From assembly GCA_039707655.1 (NCBI GenBank), contig CM077665.1, positions 288,552,205-288,616,204 of the forward strand: a stretch of DNA of 64,000 nt, written 5' to 3'. The position numbers and the translations under genes are program-made. This document shows, piece after piece, positions 36,284 through 48,200 of this stretch. Numbering within the stretch: position 1 is the first letter of the stretch; each line of letters begins with the position of its first letter. The notes beneath the pieces are model-generated. The model did not search any database. It saw only the letters and a list, made by a program, of their open reading frames with translations, and was not told where the DNA came from. The stretch is from Elymus sibiricus. Taxonomy: Eukaryota > Streptophyta > Magnoliopsida > Poales > Poaceae.

Positions 36284-36520
36284 TTATCCGGCGGCGGTGA
36301 CAAGTTCGATGATGCAGCCCAGCCAGGCGTCGTAGCCGGCGTCCGCCGGACGGTAGCGGAGCAGCTCGCGCGCCACGAGCAGTGCAGCCTGCGCGTTCAT
36401 GTGCTCAAGGCAAGCGTGGGAGGAGGAGGCCGTGGCAGTGCGGCAGTCCCTCTGCACGGAAGGGTGCATGGAGGAAGCCTGCTGCTCGCGTGCAGCAGGG
36501 TCGGTGGCGGCGGCCGTCAT
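36284..36520 (-). CDS. Short leader ORF of element A
   Basis: 78 residues from ATG 36520, lying between the PBS and gag. The C-terminal half (NAQAALLVARELLRYRP, DAWLGCIIELVTAAG, stop) matches the leader ORF of element G at 13610-13942 and stops at the same place. The open frame extends upstream without an ATG. The family is not recognised. Confidence 0.5.
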   Translation of the reverse strand: MTAAATDPAAREQQASSMHPSVQRDCRTATASSSHACLEHMNAQAALLVARELLRYRPADAGYDAWLGCIIELVTAAG

Positions 36521-36636
36521 GACCCGCGGGCGCGGTCTGTATGACGTGGGCCGCTCAGCGCTCAGCGCGCACACGACGGGCTTCGGCCATGGGGTCAGCG
36601 AGGGTGGAGCCGAAACGGAGGTGAAGAGCGGCGGCG

Positions 36637-36658
36637 CACCCCTACCTGGCTCGCCAAA
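36637..36658 (-). promoter_or_regulatory. Primer binding site of element A
   Basis: The minus strand reads TTTGGCGAGCCAGGTAGGGG directly after the LTR end CCGACA. It has one change from the TTTGGCGCGCCAGG form seen in element G. Confidence 0.8.
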
Positions 36659-37430
36659 TGTCGGAATCGGGACTCCGGGGACCCAAGAGAGCTTCGAACT
36701 CTGGGCTGCACCGACTCTCTAACCTTGCTCTCTCACCCTAACCTACGGCGATGGTCCGGCGTGCTTGAGCTTGGGGGAAGGGCAAAGAACACGGTGGTTT
36801 GACCCAGGTTCGGGCCACCTCGCGGTGTAAAACCCTACTCATGCTTGTCTGGATTGCTTAGTGGTAGAAAATGAATACAATGGGCCTCTTCTCCTTCTAT
36901 GGTTGCCGCCTTCTCCCATTTATCCTAGCTTCGGTCCTCTTCCCCGAAATATCGGGCGGGAAGGGTTGACACAAGCACTATTTTGAAAGAGGACAGGATG
37001 CAGACTGCATCCTATCCTGACAAAAGTGGTCTCCACCTGCCAAAGCCTCCCTTCATGACGCGCTGGTGGGATCGGGGATGACCTCCGTCCTAGCGAGCCC
37101 CCACCTTTATCCGTCTAACATCAAATGGGAAACCTTTGGGGGCCGCTTTGGGAACCGGCGAGCTGGCCCTGCTCCCTTATCACCAAAGAGGAAAGTCTTC
37201 CTGCCGTGGCTCTGGACGACACTGGGTAGGTCGTGTACCGCCCTTGGAACGGGTCGGGATGCACGACCCCGTCGAGCCGCCTTCGACCTGCGTCTAATGA
37301 GAGGCCCCCAGGGGGAGACCTCGCGAGGGCGCCTCTGGGGGCTGACGGGGGTGCCTCCAGTAAATCGCATCATGAGGCGGGGGCCCCATGAAGGCCCTCT
37401 TCGCGACGCCCTCAGGGCGGGCTACCCTGG
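36659..37430 (-). repeat. Element A 5' LTR, first section
   Basis: Matches the LTR of element B (51270-52125) in inverse orientation, starting at TGTCGGAATCGG. LARD2 interrupts it at 37430 and the rest follows at 50037-50108. The two sections sum to 844 bases, against 856 in B. A minus-strand TATA-like GGATAAAT lies at 36918-36925. Confidence 0.88.
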
Positions 37431-40400
37431 TGTAATGCCCAAGATGCGATCCTATCCTTATTTTGGCTCGAGGACCTCGATTGGGATAGAAGCGCATATC
37501 GTCGTTTCGCAAGAATGGATATCATTACAAGTACATGTAAGGAAGATATGAGTATATAGATTTGGCTTACACTCGCCACAAGCTACATTAAGATCACATT
37601 AATACAACAATACATTCAAACATCATACAGAAGAGCAGGGTCCGACTACGGACGAAATCAAACGATAAAAACGACATCCATCCTTGCTATCCCAGGCTAC
37701 CGGCCTGAAACCCATCCTATGATTGGTGAAGAAGAAGAACTCCAAATCAATCAAGCATCGCTCTCACGTCAAAGCATCACATTACCTGTACCTACAACTA
37801 TTGTTGTAGTAATCTGTGAGCCACAGGGACTCAGCAATCTCATTTCCAAGGGTATCAAGACTATCAAAGCTTAATGGGTAAGGTATGGTTAAGTGGTGAG
37901 GCTTCAGCAAGCACTAAGAATTTATTTGAGTGCCTAACTTACGAGTACAAGAACAGAGGGATGATCGTCGAATAAACGGACGTGAATTATGAATGATCAC
38001 TAAGGGATCCTGAACACCTACTTACGAGTCAGACATAACCCCACTGTGTTATCTCTCGGTTTAGAAATCACGAGAAGAGACAGTCACGGTTACGCACACG
38101 GTTGGTGTAGTTTTATTTGCGTTTACTTTAAGTTTGCTATGACCGGGTGTTAAACAAGGTTTCCAAGTTGCCACATAACCGCGGGCACGGCTCTCATGAA
38201 AGTTTTAACCCTGTAGGTGTGCACCAACTCATCCATCACAAACTAACCACACGCCGCGGGAATAACCTCGACCACGAAACCCGTGATCTCCTTGGAAATT
38301 CCGTTGGAAAATCTCAACCTCGAGATAGCCCGAAGTGTCCTCGAAATCCTGCGCACAAGACGTTCGAGAAAGGTAAAACAAATCCAGCAAGACCGCCCGA
38401 CGTGTCGACGAACCCGATAGGAGCAGCGTACCTCGTTCTCAGGACACGACGGATGAGCGATGGTTACCACGCCAAACAACGAGTTGCCCCGGGCGCCATT
38501 AATAAGCTGATCTAGGTTGGACCAACACTCATGAGGAGCACTAGCCTGGGTTGTTGATTATAGATCCTCTAGTTAATTACTCCCTATACAGGTTTATAAG
38601 TTATTAGGCAAATGTAGTACCAATGTTGGGCCTTGCCAGACAAGTTTTATCCTAAAACAAAAATCAAGGGGGTCCCCATAACAACCCCGAGCATGTTAGG
38701 AGCGCTCAATATGGAACATAACACCGGTACAGAAGTAACTAGGGCGGCAAAAGTGGAACAAAACACCGAGCAAAAGGCCAAGTCTTCCACCTTTTACCAA
38801 GTATATATGTGCATTAAATTAAATAGAAATAATATTGTGATAGCCCAAAAAAACATCCATGTTGGTACATGGAAACAATTGCACCTGTAACTAGCAACGC
38901 TATAAGAAGGGCTGAGCATGCGGTAACGTAGCCAAACAATGGTTTGTTGGGATGTGGAGGGTTAGAGGCTTTTCATGGCAATTTGGGAGGCTTGACTTAC
39001 AAGTGGTAGGTAGCAAGACATAGCGATAGAAACGAGACAACTAGCATGGCAATGATAGTAGTGGTATCCAGGGAAATGGTCATCTTGCCTGAGATCCCGC
39101 TTGGAAGAAGAATGAATCCATGAAGTAGACGATCCATGAAGTAGACGAACGGGACATAGTCGAATGAATCCTCACATTCCGAACGCTTTCGGAACTCTAT
39201 TGAGAAGAAGCAATCCGAATACAAACAATCAACACAAGATACACCACAACATATGCATGACATGATGCGCAAACAAATATGATGCATGTCCGATTTAATT
39301 ATGCAAGACATGGCAAGCTCAACAATCAAACACTACAAAATAAGTGAGGTTCAATATGCAACGAGTTGCATATTGATGAAACTCCACATTCAAATTATTT
39401 AGTTCACTCTCGTTTAGGTACTCATCAATATTAAATGTTGTTTAACATGGTTGGTCATGGCATAAGGTGAAGATGAATTAAGCAATTTTAAATGGAGAAG
39501 GAGAACATGCATACAACAAAATAATAACTCTCCATATTACGAGAAATGTGGTTAATGTTATTTAACCAAACAATCATTTAAATGTTGTTCATCATGGCAA
39601 GAGGTGAAGCATACACAACTACATCATCTAGGCATTTTAAATGAGGCCGGAAGCAACATATAGCACTTCCGAAATGACCTCACATGAAAATTATAAATTT
39701 GGTACAGATCTGTCCTAACACAATTTTATATTCATTAAACATGGAAATAAAGTGCACCATGTGATTCTACTCATTTTTCTGGGCAAGTTACATATATAAA
39801 ACATTTTCATCGGAGCTACGGTTAATTAGATATGACATGAACCGTTCGAACAAGTCATAAATGCGAATGAATGCAATAAACAATTTTAAACATTGTTATC
39901 ATGATGTTGATGACATACTCAAGTTGCATGCAATTTTATGAAAACATGGACATGAAAGATATGAAGCATGCGTCACCGTGGCGGAAGAAATGGCACCATG
40001 ACGGAAAAACGGAAACGATGCCACGGCAACGTTCTGGTGATCCGGCAACTCGTCGAGATGCCGGTGCGAAAGAAAGTGTGGCCGTGTGCGTGTCATGCAA
40101 AGATGGTGGGGTGATCCCGGTTACCGGGTTCCCACAAATCGGTGGCGTGACAAACTAGGAACGTGCACGTCGCATGGTGCAAACATGAGTCTCTCATACA
40201 ACACATGCATTCGTTCATTGGCGATCGTCTCGACGGTGATACCTTCAAAGCAAGCATCTTCGAAGCACGTCGAGTCGATGCGGTGTAGATGAACATGGGT
40301 CGTCGTGGACGTCGTGGAAGTAGTTGTACTCGTGCCGTAGAGGAAGTAGTCGTTCACTCTTGTCTGATCCAAGGCGACGGTAATTGTACATGTTCCGTAG

Positions 40401-42116
40401 TGATACTCTCGGTGGTAGTGGTACACGTGTCTTCGACGAAGGTAGTCGATCTTGGCAATTGTAGTGGTACACGTATCGCAGTCGTACTTGTCGGGTCATC
40501 GTGTAGTCGTTCTCGATGGCATGTTGATCTTGGCGGCCCTAGCAAGTAGTCGTGGTACTCGGCGCTTCTGGTAGTGGCACATTAAAAATAAAAGGGCATA
40601 GCCAGCTTGATGTGACTGAAGTGGATGGCTTGGGGCAAAGATGAGCAGCGGCAGCAAGGGCTCGACAAAGGAGGCTCGGGGTGGGCAACAAGAACAGCGA
40701 GGCCAGCACTGGTCCAGCGGGACGTGGAGGTCGTCGGGAACCCAGCGGAGCCACAACAGCATCTGGGGCCGGCGGCGCCATGGATGGAGCTTGCCACTCG
40801 GGCAGGGAGTTCAAGAAGGAGGGTAGAAGCAGGGAAGAAGAGATGCGGCAGGGCACATGTGATCATCGATGCGGTCAACGCGACCACGACCACCACGAGC
40901 AGAGCTCGTCTCGGTAGCAGAGGAAGCAGGGGTCGGGTAGAGGCAGGCCAAGGGGGTGATGCGAGGCGCGCCCAGCTCGCTCGCTCGTCCCTGAGCAGAA
41001 CGGCAGCAGCGGTGGCGATGGAGAACCGTGGCGGCTTCTTGGAGGTCCGGCGACGTGGGGTGATGGCGGGGACGGACGCAAGTCCGGTGTGGGCATGGCT
41101 CACCAGATCTGGCCGGAGGCGGAGCTCGTGACGGCAACAAGGTCAACAACGGCAGTGACCATGGATGGGCTCCGCGAGGTGGCCAAGGCAGGAGGTTTGG
41201 GCGAGGTGGCTGTGAGGGTAAGGGGCAGAGGCTACTGCGGCACGGATGGGAGCTGCGGCGGCCAGACACGTCCAGGAGACAGGGGAGGAGGCCGAGAAGA
41301 TTTTTGGATCGGGGCTCGGGCATGCGGTTGGTCCGACGATGAACAAGAGGCTGGATTGGATTGGGAAAAAATGAGGGATTGTCGTAGGGCTGGATGGGAT
41401 GGATGGGACAAGGCTAGGGGCTAGGGTTTGCACTGAATCCGTATATAAATAGTAGAGTTTGGCTAGATTAGGACCCTCTAATTTAGATCGGACGGTCGGG
41501 AAAATTAGGTTAGGGGTCCAATTGAAAAACCGATGATGGTTTGGGGTATTACATGGTTGATCCGGACACAACGTTCACGACCGTCGGGTTCGGGTCCGGG
41601 GGGAGTTTTTGGACTAGGTTGCAAGCGGATCGATGCACTATGCAGTGAGGCTGGGCGGAGATGAGAGGGAAAACGGGCATCCCGACATTATGTTTCAAAA
41701 ACTGAAAACGTCTGACATTTGACCGGCTATAGTGCCGCTATAGGTTTAATGGTTCGGGTATCAAACGGCCTCCGAATGCGACGAAATTTGGCAGGTTGTC
41801 TACCTACGATATAATACGACCGCTGGCCAAGTTTCGACCCAATCAGAGAATAATATACACACTTTTAAAAACGATATTTTAAAGATGTCGCGGGCGCGTG
41901 CGTGTGTGGTTGGTCTCGAAACGGGCGACGACACGAACGGAGAGAACCGGCAACTTCGAAAGGATGCAAGTTTTGAAAAAAAATGATGGCGACAGAGTGT
42001 CGATGCAATGCGGATGATGCGAATGGTGCGGTGATGAATGCGACAAAAAAATAAATCACACGACGATAACGGAATAAAACGGGAATCCTCTAGAGCGTCG
42101 GTTTCGGGGTTTTACA
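37431..42116 (-). repeat. LARD2 3' LTR
   Basis: TGTAATGCCC to TTTTACA. A minus-strand TATA-like region lies at 41441-41450 (plus GTATATAAAT), followed downstream by AAACCCTAG and a GC-rich leader, 40600-41430. That places U3 at about 0.67 kb and R-U5 at about 4 kb. A degenerate GTAGTNGTAC array lies at about 40260-40580. A 0.05-kb piece near 40806-40850 is absent from the other LTR. Confidence 0.85.
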
Positions 42117-45100
42117 ACTCTCCTCCACTTACAAGAGATCTCGACCCAAGATCTTAGAATGAGAAGGGGAAGAGGAACAAGAAAGGAAGAGGTAAAACTT
42201 AGTTTCTTCATTAACAAACAAGTGAAACCAAGAAAAGAAGGATGATATGAGAAACAAGCAAGAATTCGAAATAAATTTGGGCAGCACTCCGGTAGAAAAG
42301 AGAGTCAAAACTTGATGAGATGGAAAGAACTTAACACAAGGACACAACACTTCGGTTAAATGGATAAGCAAGTAAAGAACAAGATCTTGGGAAAATGAGA
42401 TGATGGTCGAAGAGAGCAACATCACAATGCCTCCGGAACAAAGGAATAGGGGCTAGATCGATGGAAGGAAAAGAACGGAGAAGAAAATGACAACTTCCAC
42501 CACAATTGAATTTGAAAAGCATCTTTGCAAGAAGAGATTGAACGGAGTTGTTGGAACATCAACAACGAAAAGAAAAGCTTGTTATGGGCTTATGGAAAAA
42601 ACTCAAAATTATGAGGTGACAATCGGCCACAAACGAAAACAATTGGTTGCTTGGGAGCAACAAGATATGCAAAACTTCTTTCACCAAGAGGATACATCGA
42701 GAACTTCGATCATTGATAAGCACTGCAAATAGCATCAATCCTTAGGAAATGCCTTAGGTGAAATCCATGCCAAGATAACTCCAAGAAAGAAATGATGGGT
42801 TTACATATCTTATTCTTGACAAATTCTCTTCGAGACTCCTCATTAATCAAGAATGCTATAACACCATCCAAAAAGATAAGGGAGAACAAACATCACTGCA
42901 GAATGCAAAACGAATGATACTTGAGCCTCTCCACCAAGAATCTTGAAGAACACTTCGAGAATGAATTAACTCCTTGACGAACCACCATGAAGGACCTCTT
43001 GGAGAACACCGGAATGAAAGGATGATAGAAAAGACATGAAGGTTGAAAAGAACAAGAGTTGAAGCCTTGCGAAGATTTAAATAGAACTTCGAGATACTTG
43101 AGAGAACTTGGAACTCCAGAAAAGAAAAGATGAGAACTCTTGAAATCGAGAATTTGATATCATGAACAACTCCGGAAGAAGGATTGAGATCACCTTGATG
43201 AACAAGAATAAGATTTATGTTATGCTGATCCTTCATCAAGTTAAATTGATGACAAGCAGTGGATTTTACATACTACTTATTCTTATTGAAAAGATTGGAG
43301 AGAGCGGAAAAGATTTGAAACGAATGGGGATAATACGAATGAATGGAGATACAACAGAACGAAAAGATCACGATCCATCTAGCAGAACTAGAATGAGCCA
43401 CCGGAATAAACGAGATACGACCGAAGAGACAACAATTGAGAAGAATTGAAGGACGAAAGCTGAAAGCTGAGAACGAAGAAATCTTCTGAAATGATGGCCT
43501 TTGGAGGATCGAGAAATTAAAACAACACTCAAATGCTCCGGATAGATATGGAAGGAATTTCTCATGATTGAAAAGAACTTGAGAGGTTAGCAACAAATTG
43601 AAACCATGAATCTTCAAGAGAAAGGACAAGATTTAAGAGAAACACTCCTTCGGTGTTCAACGCTGAGAATGATGAGGAGAAACAACATCATGCATTACTG
43701 AGACACTCCGGAACAACGAATAAGGAAAGGTTGAGGCAATGATGAAAATGATTAGCAGTGATCTTCGAGAAGGAATATGACTGATGAAATTCATTCTTAC
43801 GTCATATTGAAAAGAACTTGAGGACATCTCCGAAAAGATTAGAAGAGCCAGGTAAGATCCTGGGAAATAACCTGTGGGTTATGGGCCCACTAAAAAGGAA
43901 ACACCGTTGAAACAATTGCTTAGAAAGATAGATTGCACCGGTACAGATTAAAGAGTTGATGAGGTGAGAACCTCAAAATAATTTGAAAGAACTTTGAAAG
44001 GAAACACGCATCTTCTAAGATATGCTGAAAACTCCGGATAGAATAGACAGAGGTGAAAGCAAGATATACTTGGACTAGAATTTCCACCATGGGAAATCAC
44101 TTAGAGAATGAAAAGGATATGATGAGCACCGAAATCTTGAATTGAATCCACCGGAAAAGAAAACAAAGATGAAGACTAAGAACTGATGAACTTGAGCACT
44201 TGAGCATCTTCACAACGAATCACCGGATACATCACGGAAGAGAAGATAGTGGAAGCATCACATGAATAGTAAAGGCACTTGAATGAGAATTTAATTGTTG
44301 AAGAAAAAGGGCGGAAGGGTGGGGGAAACAAAGAAAACAGGGGACGGTTAAAAAAGAACTCCAAAAGAAATAAGAGGATAGATCTTGCGAATATTGGAAA
44401 CGAATGAATTCACTTGAAGAGAAACACTCTAGCCGGAAAGGAATTTGACATGACCATCTGGTTGATCAAGAGGATTAGAACTCCCATAGAAAATATGAGA
44501 ACACCATTTGGGAAAGATAAGAAATCAACACTTTACATCGAAGCAACTCAACTTACCATACTCCAACGAAACAAAAGATGGGGCTTGAGGATTAAGCCGG
44601 AAACAAATACATAACCCATTTGCATTTGCTAGAAGGAGAATCCTAGGTAACTACTTGAATTCCCACCTGAGAACTTCCGAAATATTTCTGGTTATACAAT
44701 CTAGTCCAACGGATACACGGATCAATTACTGAATAAAACACTCAACTCCTAGCAATAATACTACCCACCAGTGTATCACATCCGTCAACACATAACCAGA
44801 GAAACCTCGGCAACTCATCTACCATAGACCCTCGTAATCACAATGATACTAAACATGGCAGTACATGTGACCCCGCTCCCCAGTACTGGGTGGCGCCACA
44901 CTCTTCGCACCACGAATAGTATTGAAGAAATTTCGAACATCCGCGTCCTGAGATACTAAGGAAACTGAACGATAGCGATGTGTCAAGAATCCCCTGGAGC
45001 TCAACTCCCCGGGACCAATCCATACGTTCGGGAGGCACCAAGAACAGAATTCCAGTCACAACGACATCATAGAGGTTCCAAAATACACGCGTGATCCTAA

Positions 45101-45294
45101 AAAAATTTGAGTGAGAACAGGTATAGAATTAAAATTCCTACGTCAGGATTCCTCACCTGAGCATAGAAGAGGAGTAAAAAAATCCTACTCTCCGTTATAT
45201 AACTAGACTCAAAATAGTTTTTCACTAGACTAGACTCGGCCAAGTTCGATCAATCAAGGGGGCTCCTAGGTCGGTACAGGCTCTGATACCAACT
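42117..45294 (-). repeat. LARD2 internal non-coding domain
   Basis: Bounded by PPT and PBS. No ORF beyond chance length. Its sequence is shared with the LARD1 interior (6328-7404, 14928-15630). In the LARD group this domain is reported to be conserved for RNA structure and not for protein, which fits the absence of ORFs here. Confidence 0.85.
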
Positions 45295-48200
45295 TGTATC
45301 GCCCAAGATGCGATCCTATCCTTATTTTGGCTCGAGGACCTTGATAGGGATAGAAGCGCATCTCGTCGTTTTGTAAGAATGGATATCATTACAAGTACAT
45401 GTAAGGAAGAGATGAGTATATGGAATTGGCTTACACTCGCCACAAGCTACATCAAGATCACATTAATACAACAATACATTCAAACATCATACAGAAGAGC
45501 AGGGTCCGACTATAGACGAAATCAAACGATAAAAACGACATCCATCCTTGCTATCCCAGGCTGCCAGCCTGGAACCCATCCTATGATCGATGAAGAAGAA
45601 GAACTCCAAAGCAAACAAGCATCGCTCTCACGTCAAAGCATCGCATTACCTGTAACTGCAACTATTGTTGTAGTAATCTGTGAGCCACAGAGACTCATCA
45701 ATCTCATTTCCAAGGGTATCAAGACTAGCAAATCTTAATGGGTAAGGTATGGTTAAGTGGTAAGGCTGCAGCAAGCACTAAGCATTTATTTGAGTGGCTA
45801 ACTTACGAGTACAAGAACGGGGGGACGATCGTCGAATAAACGGACGTGAATTAGTAATGATCACTAAGTGATCCTGAACACCTACTTACGAGTCAGACAT
45901 AACCCCACCGTGTTCTCTCTCGGTTCGGAAATCATGAGAAGATACAGTCACGGTTACGCACACGGTTGGTGTATTTTTATTTGAGTTTACTTTAAGTTTG
46001 CTATGACGGGGTGTTAAACAAGGTTTCCAAGTTGCCACATAACCGCGGGCACGGCTCTCATAATTTTATTAACTTTGCAGGGGTGCTTCAACTCATCCAT
46101 CACAAATTAACCACACGCCGCGGGAATAATCTTGACCACGAAACCCGTGATATCCTTGGAATTTCCGTTGGAAAATCTCAACCTCGAGATAGCCCGAAGT
46201 GTTCCCGAAATCCCGCATACAAGACATTCGAGAATGGTAAAACAAATCCAGCAAGACCGCCCGACGTGTCGACGAACCCGATAGGAGCCGCGTATCTCGT
46301 TCTCAGGACACGACGGATGAGCGATGGTTACCACGCCAATCACCGAGTTGCCCCGAGCGGCGTTAATAAGTTGCTCTAGGTTGGACCAACACTCATGAGG
46401 AGCACTGGCCCGGGTTGTTGATTATAGATCCTCGGATTAATTACTCCCTATGCAGGTTTATTAGTTATTAGGAAAATGTAGTATCAATGTTGGGCCTTGC
46501 CAGAGAAGTTTTATCCTAAAACGAAAATCAAGGGGGTCCCCATAACAACTCCGAGCATGCTAGGAGCGCTCAATATGGAACATAACACCTAAACAAGTAA
46601 CTAGGGCGGCAAAAGTGGAACAAAACACCGAGCAAAAGGCCAAGCCTTCCACCTTTTACCAAGTATATATGTGCATTAAATTAAATAGCAATAATATTGT
46701 GATAGCCCAAAAAAACATCCATGTTGGCACATGGAAACAATGGCACCTGCAACTAGCAACACTATAAGAAGGGCTTAGCAAGCGGTAACGTAGCCAAACA
46801 ATGGTTTGTTGGGATGTGGAGGGTTAGCGGCTTTTCATGGCAATTTGGGAGGCATGACATACAAGTAGTAGGTAGCGAGACATAGCGATAGAAACGAGAC
46901 AACTAGCATGGCAATGATAGTAGTGGTATCAAGGGAAATGGTCATCTTGCCTGAGATCCCGCTTGGAAGAAGAACGAATCCATGAAGTAGACGAACGGGA
47001 CGTAGTCAAATGAATCCTCACATTCCGAACTCTTTCAGAACTCTATTGAGAAGAAGCAATCCGAATACAAACAATCAACACACGATACACCACAACATAT
47101 GCATGACATGATGCGCAAACAAGTATGATGCATGTCCGGTTTAATTATGCAAGACATGGCAAGCTCAACAATCAAACACTACAAATTAAGTGAAGTTCAA
47201 TATGCAACGAGTCGCATATTGATGAAACTCCACATTCAAATTATTTAGTTCACTCTCGTTTAGGTACTCATTAATATTAAATGTTGTTTAACATGGATGG
47301 TCATGGCATAAGGTGAAGATGAATTAATCAATTTTAAATGGAGAAGGAGAACATGCATACAACAAAATAATAACTCTCCATATTATGAGAAATGTGGTTA
47401 ATGTTGTTTAACTAAACAATCATTTTGAATGTTGTTCATCATGGCAAGAGGTGAAGCATACACAACTACATCATCCAGGCATTTTAAATGAGGCCGGAAG
47501 CAACATATAGCACTTTCGAAACGACCTCACATGAAAATTATAAATTTGGTACAGATCTGTCCTAACACAATTTTATATTTATTAAACATGGAAATATAGT
47601 GCACCATGTGATTCTACTTATTTTTCGGGGCAAGTTACATATATAAAACATTTTCATCGGAGCTACGGTTAATTAGATATGACATGAACCGTTCTACCAA
47701 GTCATAAATGCGAATTAGTGCAATCAACAATTTTAAACATTTTAAACGTTGTTATCATGATGTGGATGACATACTCAAGTTGCATGCAATTTTATGAAAA
47801 CATGGACATGAAAGATATGAAGCATGCGTCGCCGTTGCGGAAGAAACGGTACCATGACGGCAAAACGGAAATGATGCCACGGCAACGTTCCGGTGATCCG
47901 TCAACTCGTCGAGATGCCGGTGCGAAAGAAAGTGTGGCCGCGTGCGTGTCATGCAAATATGGTGGGGTGATCCCGGTTACTAGGTTCCCACGAATCGGTG
48001 GTGTGGCAAACGAGGAACGTGCACGTTGCACGGTGCAAACCTGAGTCTCTCATACAACACATGCATTCGTTCATTGGCGATCGTCTCGACGGTGATACCT
48101 TCAAAGAAAGCATCTTCGAAGCGCATCGAGTCGATGCGGTGTAGATGAACATGGGTCGTCGCGGACATCGTGGAAGTAGTTGTACTCATGCCGTAGAGGA

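Noticed and set aside
40260..40580. CRISPR-like appearance of regularly spaced short repeats
   Set aside because: The words are degenerate, spacers are not unique or constant, and the context is a plant LTR.
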